DNA of 64,000 nucleotides from assembly GCA_001897995.1 (NCBI GenBank), contig MKRV01000254.1, positions 1-64,000 of the forward strand, in the 5' to 3' direction. The DNA comes from Alphaproteobacteria bacterium 65-37. Lineage in GTDB: Bacteria; Pseudomonadota; Alphaproteobacteria; Reyranellales; Reyranellaceae. The notes beneath the pieces were generated by a model. It was given only the letters and a program-made list of their open reading frames with translations. It did not search any database and was not told the DNA's origin. How positions within the stretch are numbered: position 1 is the first letter of the stretch; each line of letters opens with the position of its first letter. Below are positions 9,045 to 20,224 of this stretch, piece by piece. A program made the position numbers and the translations under genes.

Positions 9045-9533
9045 ATGTCGACACGGACGGAAACCCCGACGGCCCGCCCCACGGTCGACGGAGTGAAGGG
9101 CGCGCGCATCCTGATCGTGGAGTCGCCGTACTACACGGAAATCGCCGAAGCTCTGGTCGAGGGGGCGGTGCGGGAGATCGAGAAGAACGGCGCCAAGGCC
9201 GAACGTGTCGCGGTGCCTGGCGCCTTCGAGATTCCCGGTGCGATTGCGCTTGCCGCGTCGAAAAAGGGCAGGCGCTATGACGGCTATGTCGCGCTGGGCT
9301 GCGTCATTCGCGGCGAGACCTCGCACTACGACTATGTCTGTGGCGAGAGCGCGCGCGGCCTGATGGATCTCGCGGTCCAGCAGAAGCTCGCGATCGGCTA
9401 CGGCATCGTCACGGTCAACACCATGGACCAGGCCAAGGCGCGCGCCTTCACCGACCGTGGCGACAAAGGCGGCGATGCTGCGCATGCCTGTCTCGCGATG
9501 GTGGCTCTCGGCCGCCGCTGGAAGGGCAAGTGA
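9045..9533 (+). CDS. ribH: 6,7-dimethyl-8-ribityllumazine synthase
   Basis: Penultimate riboflavin step, 162 aa. It shows the family signatures ILIVESPYYTEIAEAL, VPGAFEIPGAIALA and GCVIRGETSHYDYVCGESARG, the last carrying the catalytic histidine. The ATG lies two bases after the ribBA stop. The stop codon overlaps the GTG start of nusB by four bases (GTGA), an arrangement that couples ribH and nusB in many bacteria. Confidence 0.97.
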   Translation: MSTRTETPTARPTVDGVKGARILIVESPYYTEIAEALVEGAVREIEKNGAKAERVAVPGAFEIPGAIALAASKKGRRYDGYVALGCVIRGETSHYDYVCGESARGLMDLAVQQKLAIGYGIVTVNTMDQAKARAFTDRGDKGGDAAHACLAMVALGRRWKGK

Positions 9534-9997
9534 GCGACAAGCCGGCCCCCAGTCGTCGCCAGGCCGCCCGACTGGCGGCGGTGCAGGCTCTCTATCAATG
9601 GCAGGAGGGCGAGGACGCGCCCGCCGAGATCATCGAGCAGTTTTTGCGCGTGCGTACCGGCGAAGCAGGCGAGGGCGGCATGCGCCGTGATGCCGACCGG
9701 CCGCTTTTCAAGGACGTGGTCGAGGGCACGGCTGCCCATAGAAACGAACTCGAGACCGTGGTGTCGGGGGCGCTGGCGCAGGACTGGACCTGGGGCCGTA
9801 TCGACCGGCTGGTCCGGGCCATTCTGCTGGCCGGGGCCTACGAGCTGGTTCATCGCAAGGACGTGCCGGCGCGGGTGGTGATCAACGAGTATGTCGAGAT
9901 TGCGCACGCCTTTTACGACCAGGGTGAGCCGAACTTCGTGAATTCGGTGCTCGACCGTGTGGCGCGGCAGATGCGCTCGGCCGAACTGGTGAAGTAG
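9530..9997 (+). CDS. nusB: Transcription antitermination protein NusB
   Basis: RNA-binding antitermination factor that acts with NusE (S10) on rRNA operons, 155 aa. The Arg-rich N-terminus (RRQAARLAAVQALYQWQ) and the C-terminal motif PARVVINEYVEIAHAF...NFVNSVLDRVA are characteristic. GTG start at 9530, overlapping the ribH stop. It sits in the conserved ribH-nusB-thiL context, six bases before thiL. Confidence 0.96.
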   Translation: MSDKPAPSRRQAARLAAVQALYQWQEGEDAPAEIIEQFLRVRTGEAGEGGMRRDADRPLFKDVVEGTAAHRNELETVVSGALAQDWTWGRIDRLVRAILLAGAYELVHRKDVPARVVINEYVEIAHAFYDQGEPNFVNSVLDRVARQMRSAELVK

Positions 9998-10003
9998 GCC
10001 GCC

Positions 10004-10990
10004 GTGGCGCCGCGCCGGCGGATCGGCGAGTTCGAGCTGATTGCCCGTTATTTCGCGCCCCTGGCGCGCGATTTCCCCGGGGCCGGCGGCCTGAAAAGCG
10101 ACAATGCCGTCTTTTCCGCCGACCCTCGCCGCGATCTCGTGGTCAAGACCGACATGGTCGTGTCGGGCGTCCACTTCCTGCCGGACGAGCGGCCGCAGAC
10201 GATCGCCGCCAAGGCGCTGCGCGTCTGCCTGTCGGACCTCGCGGCCGGCGGGGCGACGCCGCATGCCTATCAGCTCGCTTTGGCGTTGCCTTCCGATTGG
10301 AAGGAAAGCTGGATCGCCGCCTTCGCTCGGGGACTGGCGGTCGACCAGCGCCGATATGGCGTCAGCTTGAGCGGCGGCGATACCGTGGTGACGCCGGGAC
10401 CGCTCAGCGTGTCGATTACGGCCTTCGGCAAGGTCGCGCGTGGACGAGCCATGCGGCGCGACCGCGCCCGGGCAGGGGACGAGCTCTGGGTGACCGGGAC
10501 GATCGGTGACGGTGCGCTTGGCCTGCTGGCGGCACGCGGTCGGCTGAAGGGGATCACTCCGCGGCAAGGCGCGATGCTCGAAGGTCGGTACCGCCTGCCG
10601 CAGCCGCGCTGCGCGCTCGGCGTTCGCCTGCCCGGGATCGCAACCGCGTCGGCCGACGTGTCGGACGGTCTCCTGGCCGATGCCGGCCACGTCGCCGATG
10701 CGTCGGGCCTTGCCGTCGTCGTCGAGCGCGAGGCCATCCCACTGTCAGCGGCGGCGCGGACAGCGTTGACGGTCGAGTCGAAACTGTGGGCGGCCGTCCT
10801 GGGCGGCGGGGACGACTACGAGCTTGTTCTTGCTGTACCGCGCCGCAAGCGGGCCGCACTCCGAGCGGCGGCCGACGCCTCCGGCATCGACGTGACCCGG
10901 ATCGGCCATTTTACACACGGCGCCGGTGTACAGCTCATGATCGACGGCCGGGCGGCGCCATTGCCGCGCAAGGGTTATGTGCACTTCTAG
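10004..10990 (+). CDS. thiL: Thiamine-monophosphate kinase
   Basis: ATP-dependent phosphorylation of thiamine phosphate to the diphosphate cofactor, 328 aa, GTG start. Conserved parts are EFELIARYFAP, TDMVVSGVHFL, RVCLSDLAAGGATP, SGGDTV, DVSDGLLADAGHV and GGGDDYELVLAVP. One deviation: the usual metal-binding DDxA near residue 33 reads SDNA, so the first aspartate is a serine; the other acidic motifs are present. Position after nusB is standard. No TPP riboswitch is visible before it. Confidence 0.93.
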   Translation: MAPRRRIGEFELIARYFAPLARDFPGAGGLKSDNAVFSADPRRDLVVKTDMVVSGVHFLPDERPQTIAAKALRVCLSDLAAGGATPHAYQLALALPSDWKESWIAAFARGLAVDQRRYGVSLSGGDTVVTPGPLSVSITAFGKVARGRAMRRDRARAGDELWVTGTIGDGALGLLAARGRLKGITPRQGAMLEGRYRLPQPRCALGVRLPGIATASADVSDGLLADAGHVADASGLAVVVEREAIPLSAAARTALTVESKLWAAVLGGGDDYELVLAVPRRKRAALRAAADASGIDVTRIGHFTHGAGVQLMIDGRAAPLPRKGYVHF

Positions 10991-11068
10991 TGATACGCGT
11001 CCTCGGCGTAGCTGAGTCGCGCCATCGGAGTGGCCGCCCAGCGGCTCGGCGACTAGAGTGCGCGCCCA

Positions 11069-12301
11069 ATGGACGGCTCGATCAAGGTGCAGGAAACGAC
11101 CGCAGAAGCCAGCGGCGGCATTCCGCGGCGCTCGATGCGCAACATTGCGTTGCTGGCGATGTGCCAGGCGCTCACGCAGAGCAGCAACACGCTTATGTTC
11201 GCCTCGTCGGCACTGGCGGTGCTGACCATCGTTTCGCCGGACATGCGCATGTGGGCCAATCTTCCGGTCACTATGCAGCATCTGGGCGTGATGCTCTCGG
11301 TCTTCCCGGCCTCGCTGCTGATGATGCGGCGTGGCCGCAAGTTCGGCTTCCGCAGCGGTTCGATCATGGGCATGGTCGGCGCCTCGTGCGCAGCGATCGG
11401 GCTCGGTCTCGGCAGTTTTCCGGTCATGTGCCTGGGCGGCATTTTCCTGGGCTACGGAATCGCTAACATGCAGCTCTACCGCTTCGCCGCCGTCGAGCTG
11501 GCGCCGGGGCAGTATCGAGCGCAGGCGATTTCCTACGTGACGGCGGGCGGTGTGCTGGCCGGAATCATCGGGCCGACCCTGGCGCGCTTCACGCCCGACC
11601 TCTGGCTGCCGACTTTCCAGGCGAGCTTCGTGGCCGTCGTCGTTGTCCACATCCTGGTTTTCATCATTCTGGGCTTCATCGAGTTTCCATCGATCAAGGC
11701 CGAGGACGGGGCGGGCCCGCAACGGCCGCTCCTCGAGATCGTGACCCAGCCGACCTACATGGTGGCCTGCGCCGGTGCGATGATCGCCTTCGGCGTGATG
11801 TCCTTCGTGATGGCGGCATCGCCGCTCGCCATTGTGCAGTGCGGCCTCGACAAGACCGAGGCGCCCGTGACGATCTTCGTGCACGTCATGGGGATGTTCC
11901 TGCCGTCGTTCTTCACCGGCCACCTGATCTCCCGATTTGGCGTGTTCAACATGATGTTGGTCGGCATCGGACTGTTGATGGCCGGCGTCGCCGTCGCCCT
12001 GCTGGGCGTCACGGAGTGGCATTTCCGCGGGGCGCTCAGCCTGAACGGGGTGGGGTGGAACTTCCTGTTCGTCGGCGCCACGACGCTTCTGACCACGACC
12101 TACAAGCCGGCGGAGCGCGGCAAGGCACAGGCCTTCAACGACTTCATGGTGTTTGGCGTCACCACGGTGTCGAGCCTGATGGCCAGCGTCGTCCTGGAGT
12201 TGCGGGGCTGGGACGCGCTCAACCACGTCGCCTTCGTCCTGGTGCTGATCGCGCTTCTCATCATCGGCATCTTCCGCCTGCGTCATCCGTCACGCGCCTG
12301 A
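11069..12301 (+). CDS. MFS transporter
   Basis: A 410-aa major facilitator protein with about 12 predicted membrane spans and a polar N-terminal tail of about 25 residues. The loop MMRRGRKFGFRSG after helix 2 resembles motif A, and the segment ELAPGQYRAQAISYVTAGG is conserved in a group of uncharacterised proteobacterial carriers. Substrate unknown. It is separated from thiL by 78 bases and from hppA by 148 bases, so it may have its own promoter, but I could not identify one with confidence. Confidence 0.85.
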   Translation: MDGSIKVQETTAEASGGIPRRSMRNIALLAMCQALTQSSNTLMFASSALAVLTIVSPDMRMWANLPVTMQHLGVMLSVFPASLLMMRRGRKFGFRSGSIMGMVGASCAAIGLGLGSFPVMCLGGIFLGYGIANMQLYRFAAVELAPGQYRAQAISYVTAGGVLAGIIGPTLARFTPDLWLPTFQASFVAVVVVHILVFIILGFIEFPSIKAEDGAGPQRPLLEIVTQPTYMVACAGAMIAFGVMSFVMAASPLAIVQCGLDKTEAPVTIFVHVMGMFLPSFFTGHLISRFGVFNMMLVGIGLLMAGVAVALLGVTEWHFRGALSLNGVGWNFLFVGATTLLTTTYKPAERGKAQAFNDFMVFGVTTVSSLMASVVLELRGWDALNHVAFVLVLIALLIIGIFRLRHPSRA

Positions 12302-12449
12302 CGCCAACCCTTTGACGCGACGGGGTTTTTTCCAGTCGCGTGTTGCGCAGATAGTTTTCATCTGTCATTTTTTCAGGGCTCGCTTCCGGGGGAGATACGA
12401 CTTCGGCCGCGATGCAGGAAGCGCTGTGAAAACAACGGGTTAATAAAAT
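12302..12449. other. Intergenic region before hppA with weak hairpins
   Basis: Two short stems are visible. CGCGAC / GTCGCG at 12316-12321 and 12335-12340 has a T-rich loop. CAGAT / ATCTG at 12348-12352 and 12360-12364 is followed by TCATTTTTTC. The second could be a weak terminator for the MFS gene. The hppA ATG at 12450 has only a poor ribosome site (an AT-rich run follows AACGGG). Confidence 0.35.
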
Positions 12450-14558
<2,109 letters not shown>

Positions 14559-14579
14559 ACGACAGCCGTCACAAAGAGA

Positions 14580-14610
14580 AAGCCCCGGTCGAAGGACCGG
14601 GGCTTTTTCG
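14580..14610 (+). terminator. Rho-independent terminator of hppA
   Basis: A 10-bp stem (AGCCCCGGTC / GACCGGGGCT) with a GAA-containing loop at 14581-14603 followed by TTTTTCGTT. It lies 22 bases after the hppA stop and just downstream of the convergent bamE-type gene. Confidence 0.93.
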
Positions 14611-14630
14611 TTGGCGCTCGGCGCGTCGGC

Positions 14631-15116
14631 TCAGATGCCGCCGCCACCGCTGGTGGGCGCACCTGGATTGCTCTGCTGGCGGGGACCGCTGAAGCGGCCG
14701 ACGTTGCCCAGGATCTGCTCCAGGATCGTCAGCTCCTTGCCCGAGGTCGGCGTGGTGCGCCGGACCATGGCGATGTCCTCGCCATCCTTCAGGTCGTAGT
14801 TCTTGATGCCTTCGATGCGCCCCGAATCGTTGAAGGTGATCTGGATGACCTTCTGTTCGGTGATCTTGGGTTTCAGAAAGGCCCAGTATTCCTGGGTTTC
14901 GTTGATGTAATACCAGATATTGGGATTGAAGGTCGCGACGGCCGAGGGCGACCCGATCAGACGCACGACGTCTTCGCGGCTCTGGGCGCCGACCTCGAGC
15001 TTGTCGACCGAGCCTGGGGTCGGTGAAAAGCCGCGGTGATCGACGACGTTGCTGCAGGCGCTGAGTGCGACAGCGAAGAGGGGGCCTGCCAGGGCAAGCG
15101 GGACGGTGCGACGCAT
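14631..15116 (-). CDS. bamE: BamE/SmpA/OmlA-type outer membrane assembly lipoprotein
   Basis: A 161-aa lipoprotein. A signal peptide (MRRTVPLALAGPLFAVALSAC) ends in a lipobox with the lipidated Cys near residue 21. The SmpA/OmlA domain follows (VDKLEVGAQSREDVVRLIGSPS...WYYINETQEYWAFLKPKITEQK), and the C-terminal tail is Gly- and Pro-rich. The family supports the BAM complex that inserts outer-membrane beta-barrels. I chose the ATG at 15116 because it begins the signal peptide; longer frames upstream lack one. It is divergent from the cytochrome bc1 chaperone gene, the usual layout in alphaproteobacteria. Confidence 0.9.
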   Translation of the reverse strand: MRRTVPLALAGPLFAVALSACSNVVDHRGFSPTPGSVDKLEVGAQSREDVVRLIGSPSAVATFNPNIWYYINETQEYWAFLKPKITEQKVIQITFNDSGRIEGIKNYDLKDGEDIAMVRRTTPTSGKELTILEQILGNVGRFSGPRQQSNPGAPTSGGGGI

Positions 15117-15217
15117 GGACGGTTTCTTGGCTTCGCGAGAAAGAGGGGCCACAACATGTCGTGATGCTCGGCCTTGGTCAACCGGCCGACGCCAAGTGAG
15201 CGGGGGAGGAACGGGCC

Positions 15218-15712
15218 GTGTTTCGTCGCAGGAAGCCAGAGGAAGAGTTCGCCGCTTCCGTCTATCGCCGTACGGCCGAGCAGTCGCGCACACCGGAGCT
15301 GTACGAGCGCTGCGGCATCCCCGACAATCTCTATGGACGTTTTGATTCGCTTGCCTTGCATGCGGCCCTGATGATCGATCGGCTGCGCCGCGAACCCGAC
15401 GGCGACGTCGTGGCGCAGGCCTTCTTCGACGCGATGTTCAGCCACCTCGACCTGACGCTCAGGGAAATCGGGGTGCAGGATCTCGGTGTCGGACGTCGCA
15501 TCAAGATCATGGCCGAGGGCCTGCACGGCCGAGCCCTGGCCTACCGCGAAGCCCTGGCGGATGGGCCGATGCCATTGGGCGAGGTCTTGCGCCGCAACGC
15601 CTATGGCGGTAGTCCGCCTGACAGCAGCGAAGCTGTGGATGGCTTGGAGGCCTACGTCCGCAGCTATGTGGCAAAGCTTGCCGCAACGGCGCGCAACGAT
15701 CTCGCTAAGTGA
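15218..15712 (+). CDS. Ubiquinol-cytochrome c chaperone family protein
   Basis: A 164-aa protein of the CBP3/UQCC1-like family that assists assembly of the cytochrome bc1 complex. Recognisable features are the YxRCGIPDNLYGRFD-like segment near residue 30, DVVAQAFFDAMFSHLDLTLREIGVQDLGVGRRIK, and the AYREAL helix. Start is the GTG at 15218 after a GGGGGAGGAA-type ribosome site. It lies 9 bases before the DUF177 gene on the same strand. Function is assigned from family knowledge and context. Confidence 0.88.
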   Translation: MFRRRKPEEEFAASVYRRTAEQSRTPELYERCGIPDNLYGRFDSLALHAALMIDRLRREPDGDVVAQAFFDAMFSHLDLTLREIGVQDLGVGRRIKIMAEGLHGRALAYREALADGPMPLGEVLRRNAYGGSPPDSSEAVDGLEAYVRSYVAKLAATARNDLAK

Positions 15713-15721
15713 TTTAAGAAA

Positions 15722-16306
15722 ATGTCTCAAGATACTGATAAAAAACAGAAATCTGAAATAGAACGCCTTGTCGATTTGGACAAGATGGGCTTGAAGGGGG
15801 CGGCGCTCGAAATCGTCGCCAGCGAGTCCGAGCGCGCTGCTCTGGCCAAACGCTTCGGCTTTCTCGGCCTGCCGGCTCTTTCAGCTCGGGTAACCGTCGA
15901 CCGCAGACCGGGCGGTCAGGTCGTGGTCGAGGGGCGGTTGCGGGGGAAAATCGTGCAGGCCTGCGTCCTCAGCCTCGAGCCGGTCGGCCAGGAGCTTGAC
16001 GATGCCTTCAGGCTGGTTTTCGCCGAGAGCGTGTCCGACGAGCGCGATCCGGAGAGCGGGGAGGCTGTCCTGAGCGCCCAGGCGGATGCTCCCGAGCCCC
16101 TCGCAGGGAACATGCTCGATGTAGGCGAAATTGTCGCCGAACAGCTGTCTTTGACCGCTGATCCTTACCCAAGAAGGCCCGGAATCAAGCTTGAAGACGT
16201 GCTTCCCAAGCTGCGCACGGCGGGGCGGCGAGGGCCTCCGGAACAGCGTCGGCACCCCTTCGCCGGCCTGGCGGCCCTGAGGGACAAACCTCGCCGTGGT
16301 CGCTAA
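15722..16306 (+). CDS. DUF177 / YceD family protein
   Basis: A 194-aa member of the DUF177 family, whose gene almost always precedes rpmF; an involvement in 23S rRNA or ribosome assembly has been proposed for relatives. The core GRLRGKIVQACVLSLEPVGQELDDAFRLVFAE is typical, including the single Cys that is one of the two often conserved in this family. The acidic stretch near residues 97-125 and the C-terminal ADPYPRRPGIKLEDV also fit. The N-terminal codons (16-30) are unusually A-rich for this genome. Confidence 0.87.
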   Translation: MSQDTDKKQKSEIERLVDLDKMGLKGAALEIVASESERAALAKRFGFLGLPALSARVTVDRRPGGQVVVEGRLRGKIVQACVLSLEPVGQELDDAFRLVFAESVSDERDPESGEAVLSAQADAPEPLAGNMLDVGEIVAEQLSLTADPYPRRPGIKLEDVLPKLRTAGRRGPPEQRRHPFAGLAALRDKPRRGR

Positions 16307-16428
16307 ACTGTTGCGGCGGTGGAACGATTTAGCTAGAGAATGCCGCCCGCCGCGCCAGAGAGCGCGGCCGCAGCTTTTTTGGGGCAGGCGTTGATCCTCT
16401 TGAACGCCCCCCGTCGTGGAGATTCGTC

Positions 16429-16623
16429 ATGGCAGTTCCCAAGAAGAAGGTTTCGAAGTCCCGCCGCAACATGCGTCGCGCCCATCACGGGTTGCCGACC
16501 ATGGCTTACATCGAGTGCAAGAATTGCGGCGAGCTGAAGCGCCCGCATATGGTTTGCACCCATTGCGGCTACTATCGCGAGGACATGCCGGTCCTGGCCG
16601 ACAACGCGTCGGCCGAGAAGTAG
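16429..16623 (+). CDS. rpmF: 50S ribosomal protein L32
   Basis: A 64-aa large-subunit protein with the standard opening [20 protein letters not shown] and a zinc-ribbon version with two CxxC pairs (CKNC near residue 27 and CTHC near 40). GGAG at suitable spacing precedes the ATG. Order DUF177-rpmF-plsX-fabH is conserved and links ribosome and lipid synthesis. Confidence 0.98.
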   Translation: MAVPKKKVSKSRRNMRRAHHGLPTMAYIECKNCGELKRPHMVCTHCGYYREDMPVLADNASAEK

Positions 16624-16675
16624 TTCGCAGCACGCCGCCGGCAATGCGCTGGCAGTCGACAGGCGGAGCTTGACG

Positions 16676-17752
16676 GTGGGCACGGGCAAGATCGTCCTGG
16701 CGCTCGATGGCATGGGAGGCGATCACGCCCCCGATGTCATCGTGAACGGTGCCGATATTGCCCGTGAGCGCTATCCCGGCACGTCGTTTCTGCTGTTCGG
16801 CGATCCGGCGCGGCTGAAGCCGCTGGTCGACAAGCGCAAGGGGCTGTCGCAGGTCCTCGAGATCGTGGCGGCCGAGGATGCGGTGCTGGCGGAGGACAAG
16901 CCGTCCTTCGCGCTGCGTCGACGTCGCAAGTCGAGCATGTGGCTGGCTGTCGATGCCGCCGCTCAAGGGCGCGCCGATACCGTTGTGTCCGCAGGCAATA
17001 CCGGGGCACTGCTCGCCATCTCGATGTTTGCCATGCGCACCATCGCTGGCGCGCGTCGTCCGGCGCTGGCCTCGTTCCTGCCGACCTCTCGTGGCGAGAC
17101 GGTGATGCTCGATCTCGGGGCCAACCTCGAGTGCGACGCCGACAACCTCGCCGAGTTCGCGGTGATGGGCAGCGTCTTCGCGCAGGTTCTCCTCGGTCTC
17201 GATCGGCCCAAGGTCGGCCTGCTGAATGTCGGCTCCGAAGAAGAGAAGGGGCACGACGAATTGCGGAAGGCTGCGGCTTGGCTGCGTCGTCCGGAGGCAC
17301 CGGTCAGCTTTCACGGCTTCGTTGAGGGCAACGACATCGGTAGCGGCGTGGTGGACGTGGTCGTCACCGACGGGTTCACGGGAAATGTCGCGTTGAAGTC
17401 GATCGAGGGAACCGCGAAGCTCTATTCGCAGTTCGTGCGTGACGCCTTCAAGACGTCGACCTTCGCCAAGATCGGTGCTCTCTTTGCGACGGGTGCCTTG
17501 GTGAAGATGCGCAAGCGCGTCGACCCGCGCCGCTACAATGGCGGTGTGTTCCTGGGCCTTGACGGCGTCTGCGTGAAAAGCCACGGCGGCACCGATGCCT
17601 TGGGCTTCGCCTATGCGATCGGCGTGGCCGTCGATCTGGTTCGTTACGAGTACAAGAACAAGCTTGCCGAAGGGCTGACCAAGTTGCGGGAAGTCACGTC
17701 GGCTGCCGAAGCGCCGGTATCGGCGTTGCAGGCAAGTGGAGGCGGCGAGTGA
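16676..17752 (+). CDS. plsX: Phosphate acyltransferase PlsX
   Basis: Converts acyl-ACP to acyl phosphate for phospholipid synthesis, 358 aa. Family blocks are [56 protein letters not shown] and [17 protein letters not shown] prefer the GTG at 16676, with GGAG seven bases upstream; the TTG at 16670 is in frame but too close to that ribosome site. The stop overlaps the fabH GTG by four bases. Confidence 0.96.
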   Translation: MGTGKIVLALDGMGGDHAPDVIVNGADIARERYPGTSFLLFGDPARLKPLVDKRKGLSQVLEIVAAEDAVLAEDKPSFALRRRRKSSMWLAVDAAAQGRADTVVSAGNTGALLAISMFAMRTIAGARRPALASFLPTSRGETVMLDLGANLECDADNLAEFAVMGSVFAQVLLGLDRPKVGLLNVGSEEEKGHDELRKAAAWLRRPEAPVSFHGFVEGNDIGSGVVDVVVTDGFTGNVALKSIEGTAKLYSQFVRDAFKTSTFAKIGALFATGALVKMRKRVDPRRYNGGVFLGLDGVCVKSHGGTDALGFAYAIGVAVDLVRYEYKNKLAEGLTKLREVTSAAEAPVSALQASGGGE

Positions 17753-18720
17753 TCCGTTCGGTTGTTCAGGGATGTGGCGCCTACCTGCCGGAGCGTGTCG
17801 TCACCAACGACGAACTGGCCCGCAAAGTCGAGACGTCGGACGAGTGGATCCAGCAGCGGACGGGGATCCGCCAGCGTCATATCGCGGCCGATGGCGAGTT
17901 CACGTCACACCTCGCGCTGAAGGCCTCACAGCGCGCGCTTGAGCATGCCGGTGTAAAGGCCTCGGACCTCGACCTGATCGTGCTGGCGACGGCCACGCCG
18001 GACGAAACCTTTCCGGCGACGGCGACGCGCGTCCAGGCCGAGCTCGGCATGACGCGCGGCGCGGCGTTCGACGTCCAGGCTGTTTGCGCGGGCTTCGTCT
18101 ATGCCGTTTCCGTCGCCGATAGCCTGATCAAGAACGGCATTGCGTCGACAGCACTGGTCATCGGGGCGGAGACCTTCTCGCGCATCCTCGACTGGAACGA
18201 TCGTGGCACCTGCGTGCTGTTCGGCGACGGTGCGGGAGCCATCGTTCTCAAGGGCGAGCAGGGCGCGGGCACCTCGGCCGACCGCGGCATCCTTGCCAAT
18301 GCACTGCACTCCGATGGCCGGCAGCACGACATCCTTTATGTCGATGGTGGCCCGTCATCGACCCGCACCACGGGCTTCCTCCGCATGGAGGGCAAGGAAG
18401 TGTTCAAGCATGCCGTGGTGAACATGGCGGCCGTGGTGGGCGAAGTCCTGGAGAAGGCGGGGCTTCAGTCGAAAGACATCGACTGGCTGGTGCCGCATCA
18501 GGCGAACAAGCGGATCATCGACGGGACCGGCCGCAAGCTCGGGCTGCCGGCGGAGCGCGTTGTCGTGACCGTCGACAAGCACGCCAACACCTCAGCGGCC
18601 TCGATCCCCCTGGCGCTCGATACCGCTGTCAAGGACGGCCGTATCAAGAAGGGCGACATCTTGCTGATGGAAGGAATCGGCGGTGGCCTGGCCTGGGGGG
18701 CCTCGTTGGTGCGCTGGTAG
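17749..18720 (+). CDS. fabH: 3-oxoacyl-[acyl-carrier-protein] synthase III
   Basis: Starts fatty acid synthesis by condensing acetyl-CoA with malonyl-ACP, 323 aa, GTG start. The catalytic triad is intact: Cys113 in [13 protein letters not shown], His250 in VPHQANKRI and Asn280 in KHANTSAAS. Coupled translation with plsX by GTGA overlap is usual. A short GC hairpin without a T-run lies after the stop; transcription may continue toward ihfA, which also has its own candidate promoter. Confidence 0.97.
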   Translation: MIRSVVQGCGAYLPERVVTNDELARKVETSDEWIQQRTGIRQRHIAADGEFTSHLALKASQRALEHAGVKASDLDLIVLATATPDETFPATATRVQAELGMTRGAAFDVQAVCAGFVYAVSVADSLIKNGIASTALVIGAETFSRILDWNDRGTCVLFGDGAGAIVLKGEQGAGTSADRGILANALHSDGRQHDILYVDGGPSSTRTTGFLRMEGKEVFKHAVVNMAAVVGEVLEKAGLQSKDIDWLVPHQANKRIIDGTGRKLGLPAERVVVTVDKHANTSAASIPLALDTAVKDGRIKKGDILLMEGIGGGLAWGASLVRW

Positions 18721-18804
18721 ACTATCTTGACGGCGTGGGCGGAAATCGCCCGTAACGGAACGTGAACAGACGCCGATTCAAGTCTAGCCTCTATCCTACT
18801 GATA

Positions 18805-18833
18805 TTGACCGCTTTCCCACCTTAGAGTATGGA
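18805..18833 (+). promoter_or_regulatory. Candidate sigma-70-type promoter of ihfA
   Basis: TTGACC at 18805-18810 and TATGGA at 18828-18833 are separated by 17 bases. This lies in an unusually AT-rich stretch for this genome, about 30 bases before the ihfA ATG. The -10 box is only a partial match. Confidence 0.4.
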
Positions 18834-18860
18834 TTAAGTAGGGGGAAGGAAGGGTACCGG

Positions 18861-19166
18861 ATGGAAGGCCGGACGATCACGCGAGCCGATCTCAGCGAGT
18901 CAGTGTTCCAGGAAGTGGGACTGTCTCGTAATGAGTCCAGCGACCTTGTGGAGACGATCCTCTCCGAGGTGGTGGAGGCTTTGGCACGTGGCGAGTCGGT
19001 AAAGATCTCCTCGTTCGGGAGCTTTACGGTTCGCGACAAAGGTCAGCGCGTAGGCCGCAATCCGAAAACCGGACAGGAAGTTCCGATCCTGCCACGGCGC
19101 GTACTCGTCTTTCGAGCGTCGAATGTCCTGAAATCGCTGATCAACGGGGCACCCGATGAGAACTAA
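18861..19166 (+). CDS. ihfA: Integration host factor subunit alpha
   Basis: DNA-bending histone-like protein, 101 aa. The first helices ([21 protein letters not shown]) and the DNA-contact beta arm ([21 protein letters not shown]) identify IHF-alpha and distinguish it from HU. I chose the ATG at 18861, preceded by GGGGAAGGAAGGG; longer in-frame extensions add unrelated residues. It works as a heterodimer with IHF-beta encoded elsewhere. The merR gene follows 36 bases downstream. Confidence 0.96.
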   Translation: MEGRTITRADLSESVFQEVGLSRNESSDLVETILSEVVEALARGESVKISSFGSFTVRDKGQRVGRNPKTGQEVPILPRRVLVFRASNVLKSLINGAPDEN

Positions 19167-19202
19167 GGGGTAGTTGCGAGCTGTTGTCGGGGGGATTGAG
19201 AG

Positions 19203-19730
19203 ATGGCTGTTTCCGTTCAGGCCGCTGAAAAGCGGGTCGAGAAGTCGGCGCAGGCCTTTCGCACGATCAGCGAGGTCGCAACCGAGCTCGACGTACCGCA
19301 GCATGTGCTGCGGTTCTGGGAAAGCAAGTTCAGTCAGGTCCGTCCGCTGAAGCGCGGCGGTGGCCGCCGCTACTACCGGCCGGAGGACATCGACCTCCTG
19401 CGCCGTATCCGCACGCTGCTCTACGAAGACGGCTACACCATCAAGGGCGTCCAGCGCCTGTTGAAGGAGGGACGCGGCCGCCTGCCGGCGCAGCGGCTCG
19501 ACCTGGCTGCGGAAAGCGCGCTCGAGAGCCTGCGCATCGTCTCGGCGCGCGCCGAGGCCATGGCAACCGGCAACCGCCAGCCACTGCCGCGCACCGGGCC
19601 ACAGCCTTCGACAACGACACCGCGTGCCGCCGTGCTCGACCTGCACAAGCGCCGTGAAATCGAATCCGTGCTCGAGGATCTCGAGCAGGCGCTGACGCAA
19701 CTGCGCAGCACCCTGAAGGCACACAACTGA
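19203..19730 (+). CDS. MerR family transcriptional regulator
   Basis: A 175-aa protein with an N-terminal MerR-type winged helix ([48 protein letters not shown], residues 20-67). A central Ala- and Arg-rich linker and a C-terminal coiled-coil-like helix ([24 protein letters not shown]) follow. It lacks the metal-binding cysteines of MerR itself. The place after ihfA is conserved in alphaproteobacteria, where its target is generally unknown. In many relatives tRNA-Pro follows directly; here the tRNA is 2.8 kb away. Confidence 0.93.
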   Translation: MAVSVQAAEKRVEKSAQAFRTISEVATELDVPQHVLRFWESKFSQVRPLKRGGGRRYYRPEDIDLLRRIRTLLYEDGYTIKGVQRLLKEGRGRLPAQRLDLAAESALESLRIVSARAEAMATGNRQPLPRTGPQPSTTTPRAAVLDLHKRREIESVLEDLEQALTQLRSTLKAHN

Positions 19731-19918
19731 CATTCGCGTCGGCGTAATCCGGGATCGCTCTCAACGTGTGGCTGTCTCCGATCCTTACAGCCACAAGATC
19801 GGGTGTCGATTGTAAGAGAGTGTAACAAGCATCTGATTTTGCTTGGGTTTTTGTCGCGCGCGCGTATCTTGAGTCATGAGGGGCTTTTAAACCGGTATCG
19901 TCAGAGGGGGACGTCGCC
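19731..19918. other. Intergenic region with a 9-bp hairpin between merR and the unknown small gene
   Basis: A perfect inverted repeat, TGTGGCTGT at 19767-19775 and ACAGCCACA at 19787-19795, forms a 9-bp stem with an 11-base loop. No T-run follows it, so it is not a classic terminator; it could be a factor-dependent stop or an operator. The rest is AT-richer than the surroundings (TTTTGCTTGGGTTTTTG near 19835-19855) and probably holds the promoter of the next gene. Confidence 0.4.
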
Positions 19919-20224
19919 GTGTTCGCAGAGCATGACCTGACGCGTCAGCATACGCGCTCAGTTGATATTTTTGCGTTGAATGACAATCAGTTGGAAGGTG
20001 ATCTTCCAACGATACATGAGATTCTTTACTTGCGCCGCGGCTTGTCGCAGGCCGGTGGGAAACTGCCGCTGTTCGATCTCGACGGTCAATCCGTCGATGT
20101 TGCCATTGTCAAAAACTGCTTGAAGCGGGGATGGGCCGAGCCTTGGTTCACCAATCCGCTGAAGCCCGACTGGCTGGTGTGCAAGCTTACGGCGAAGGGC
20201 CGGCAGGCCTTGGAGCAGCCGTAA
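19919..20224 (+). CDS. Small protein of unknown function (101 aa)
   Basis: I do not recognise this protein. It begins at a GTG and its first third is charged and polar. The C-terminal half (KNCLKRGWAEPWFTNPLKPDWLVCKLTAKGRQALE) ends like a winged-helix DNA-binding domain (LTAKGRQAL is a common wing or last helix), so a small regulator is possible. The 5' part has lower GC than its neighbours. Its last 38 bases overlap the 3' end of the convergent MFS gene, which argues for genes brought together relatively recently, or for a compact arrangement. It does not look like a shadow frame, because no opposite gene covers its first 268 bases. Confidence 0.6.
   Translation: MFAEHDLTRQHTRSVDIFALNDNQLEGDLPTIHEILYLRRGLSQAGGKLPLFDLDGQSVDVAIVKNCLKRGWAEPWFTNPLKPDWLVCKLTAKGRQALEQP

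Noticed and set aside
5688-11068. FMN, TPP or glycine riboswitch in front of the rib, thiL or glyA genes
   Set aside because: The gaps are too short or lack the conserved cores; most of these genes overlap or abut.
18736-18750. GGGCG-GAAAT-CGCCC hairpin after fabH as a terminator
   Set aside because: The stem is only five pairs and no T-run follows.
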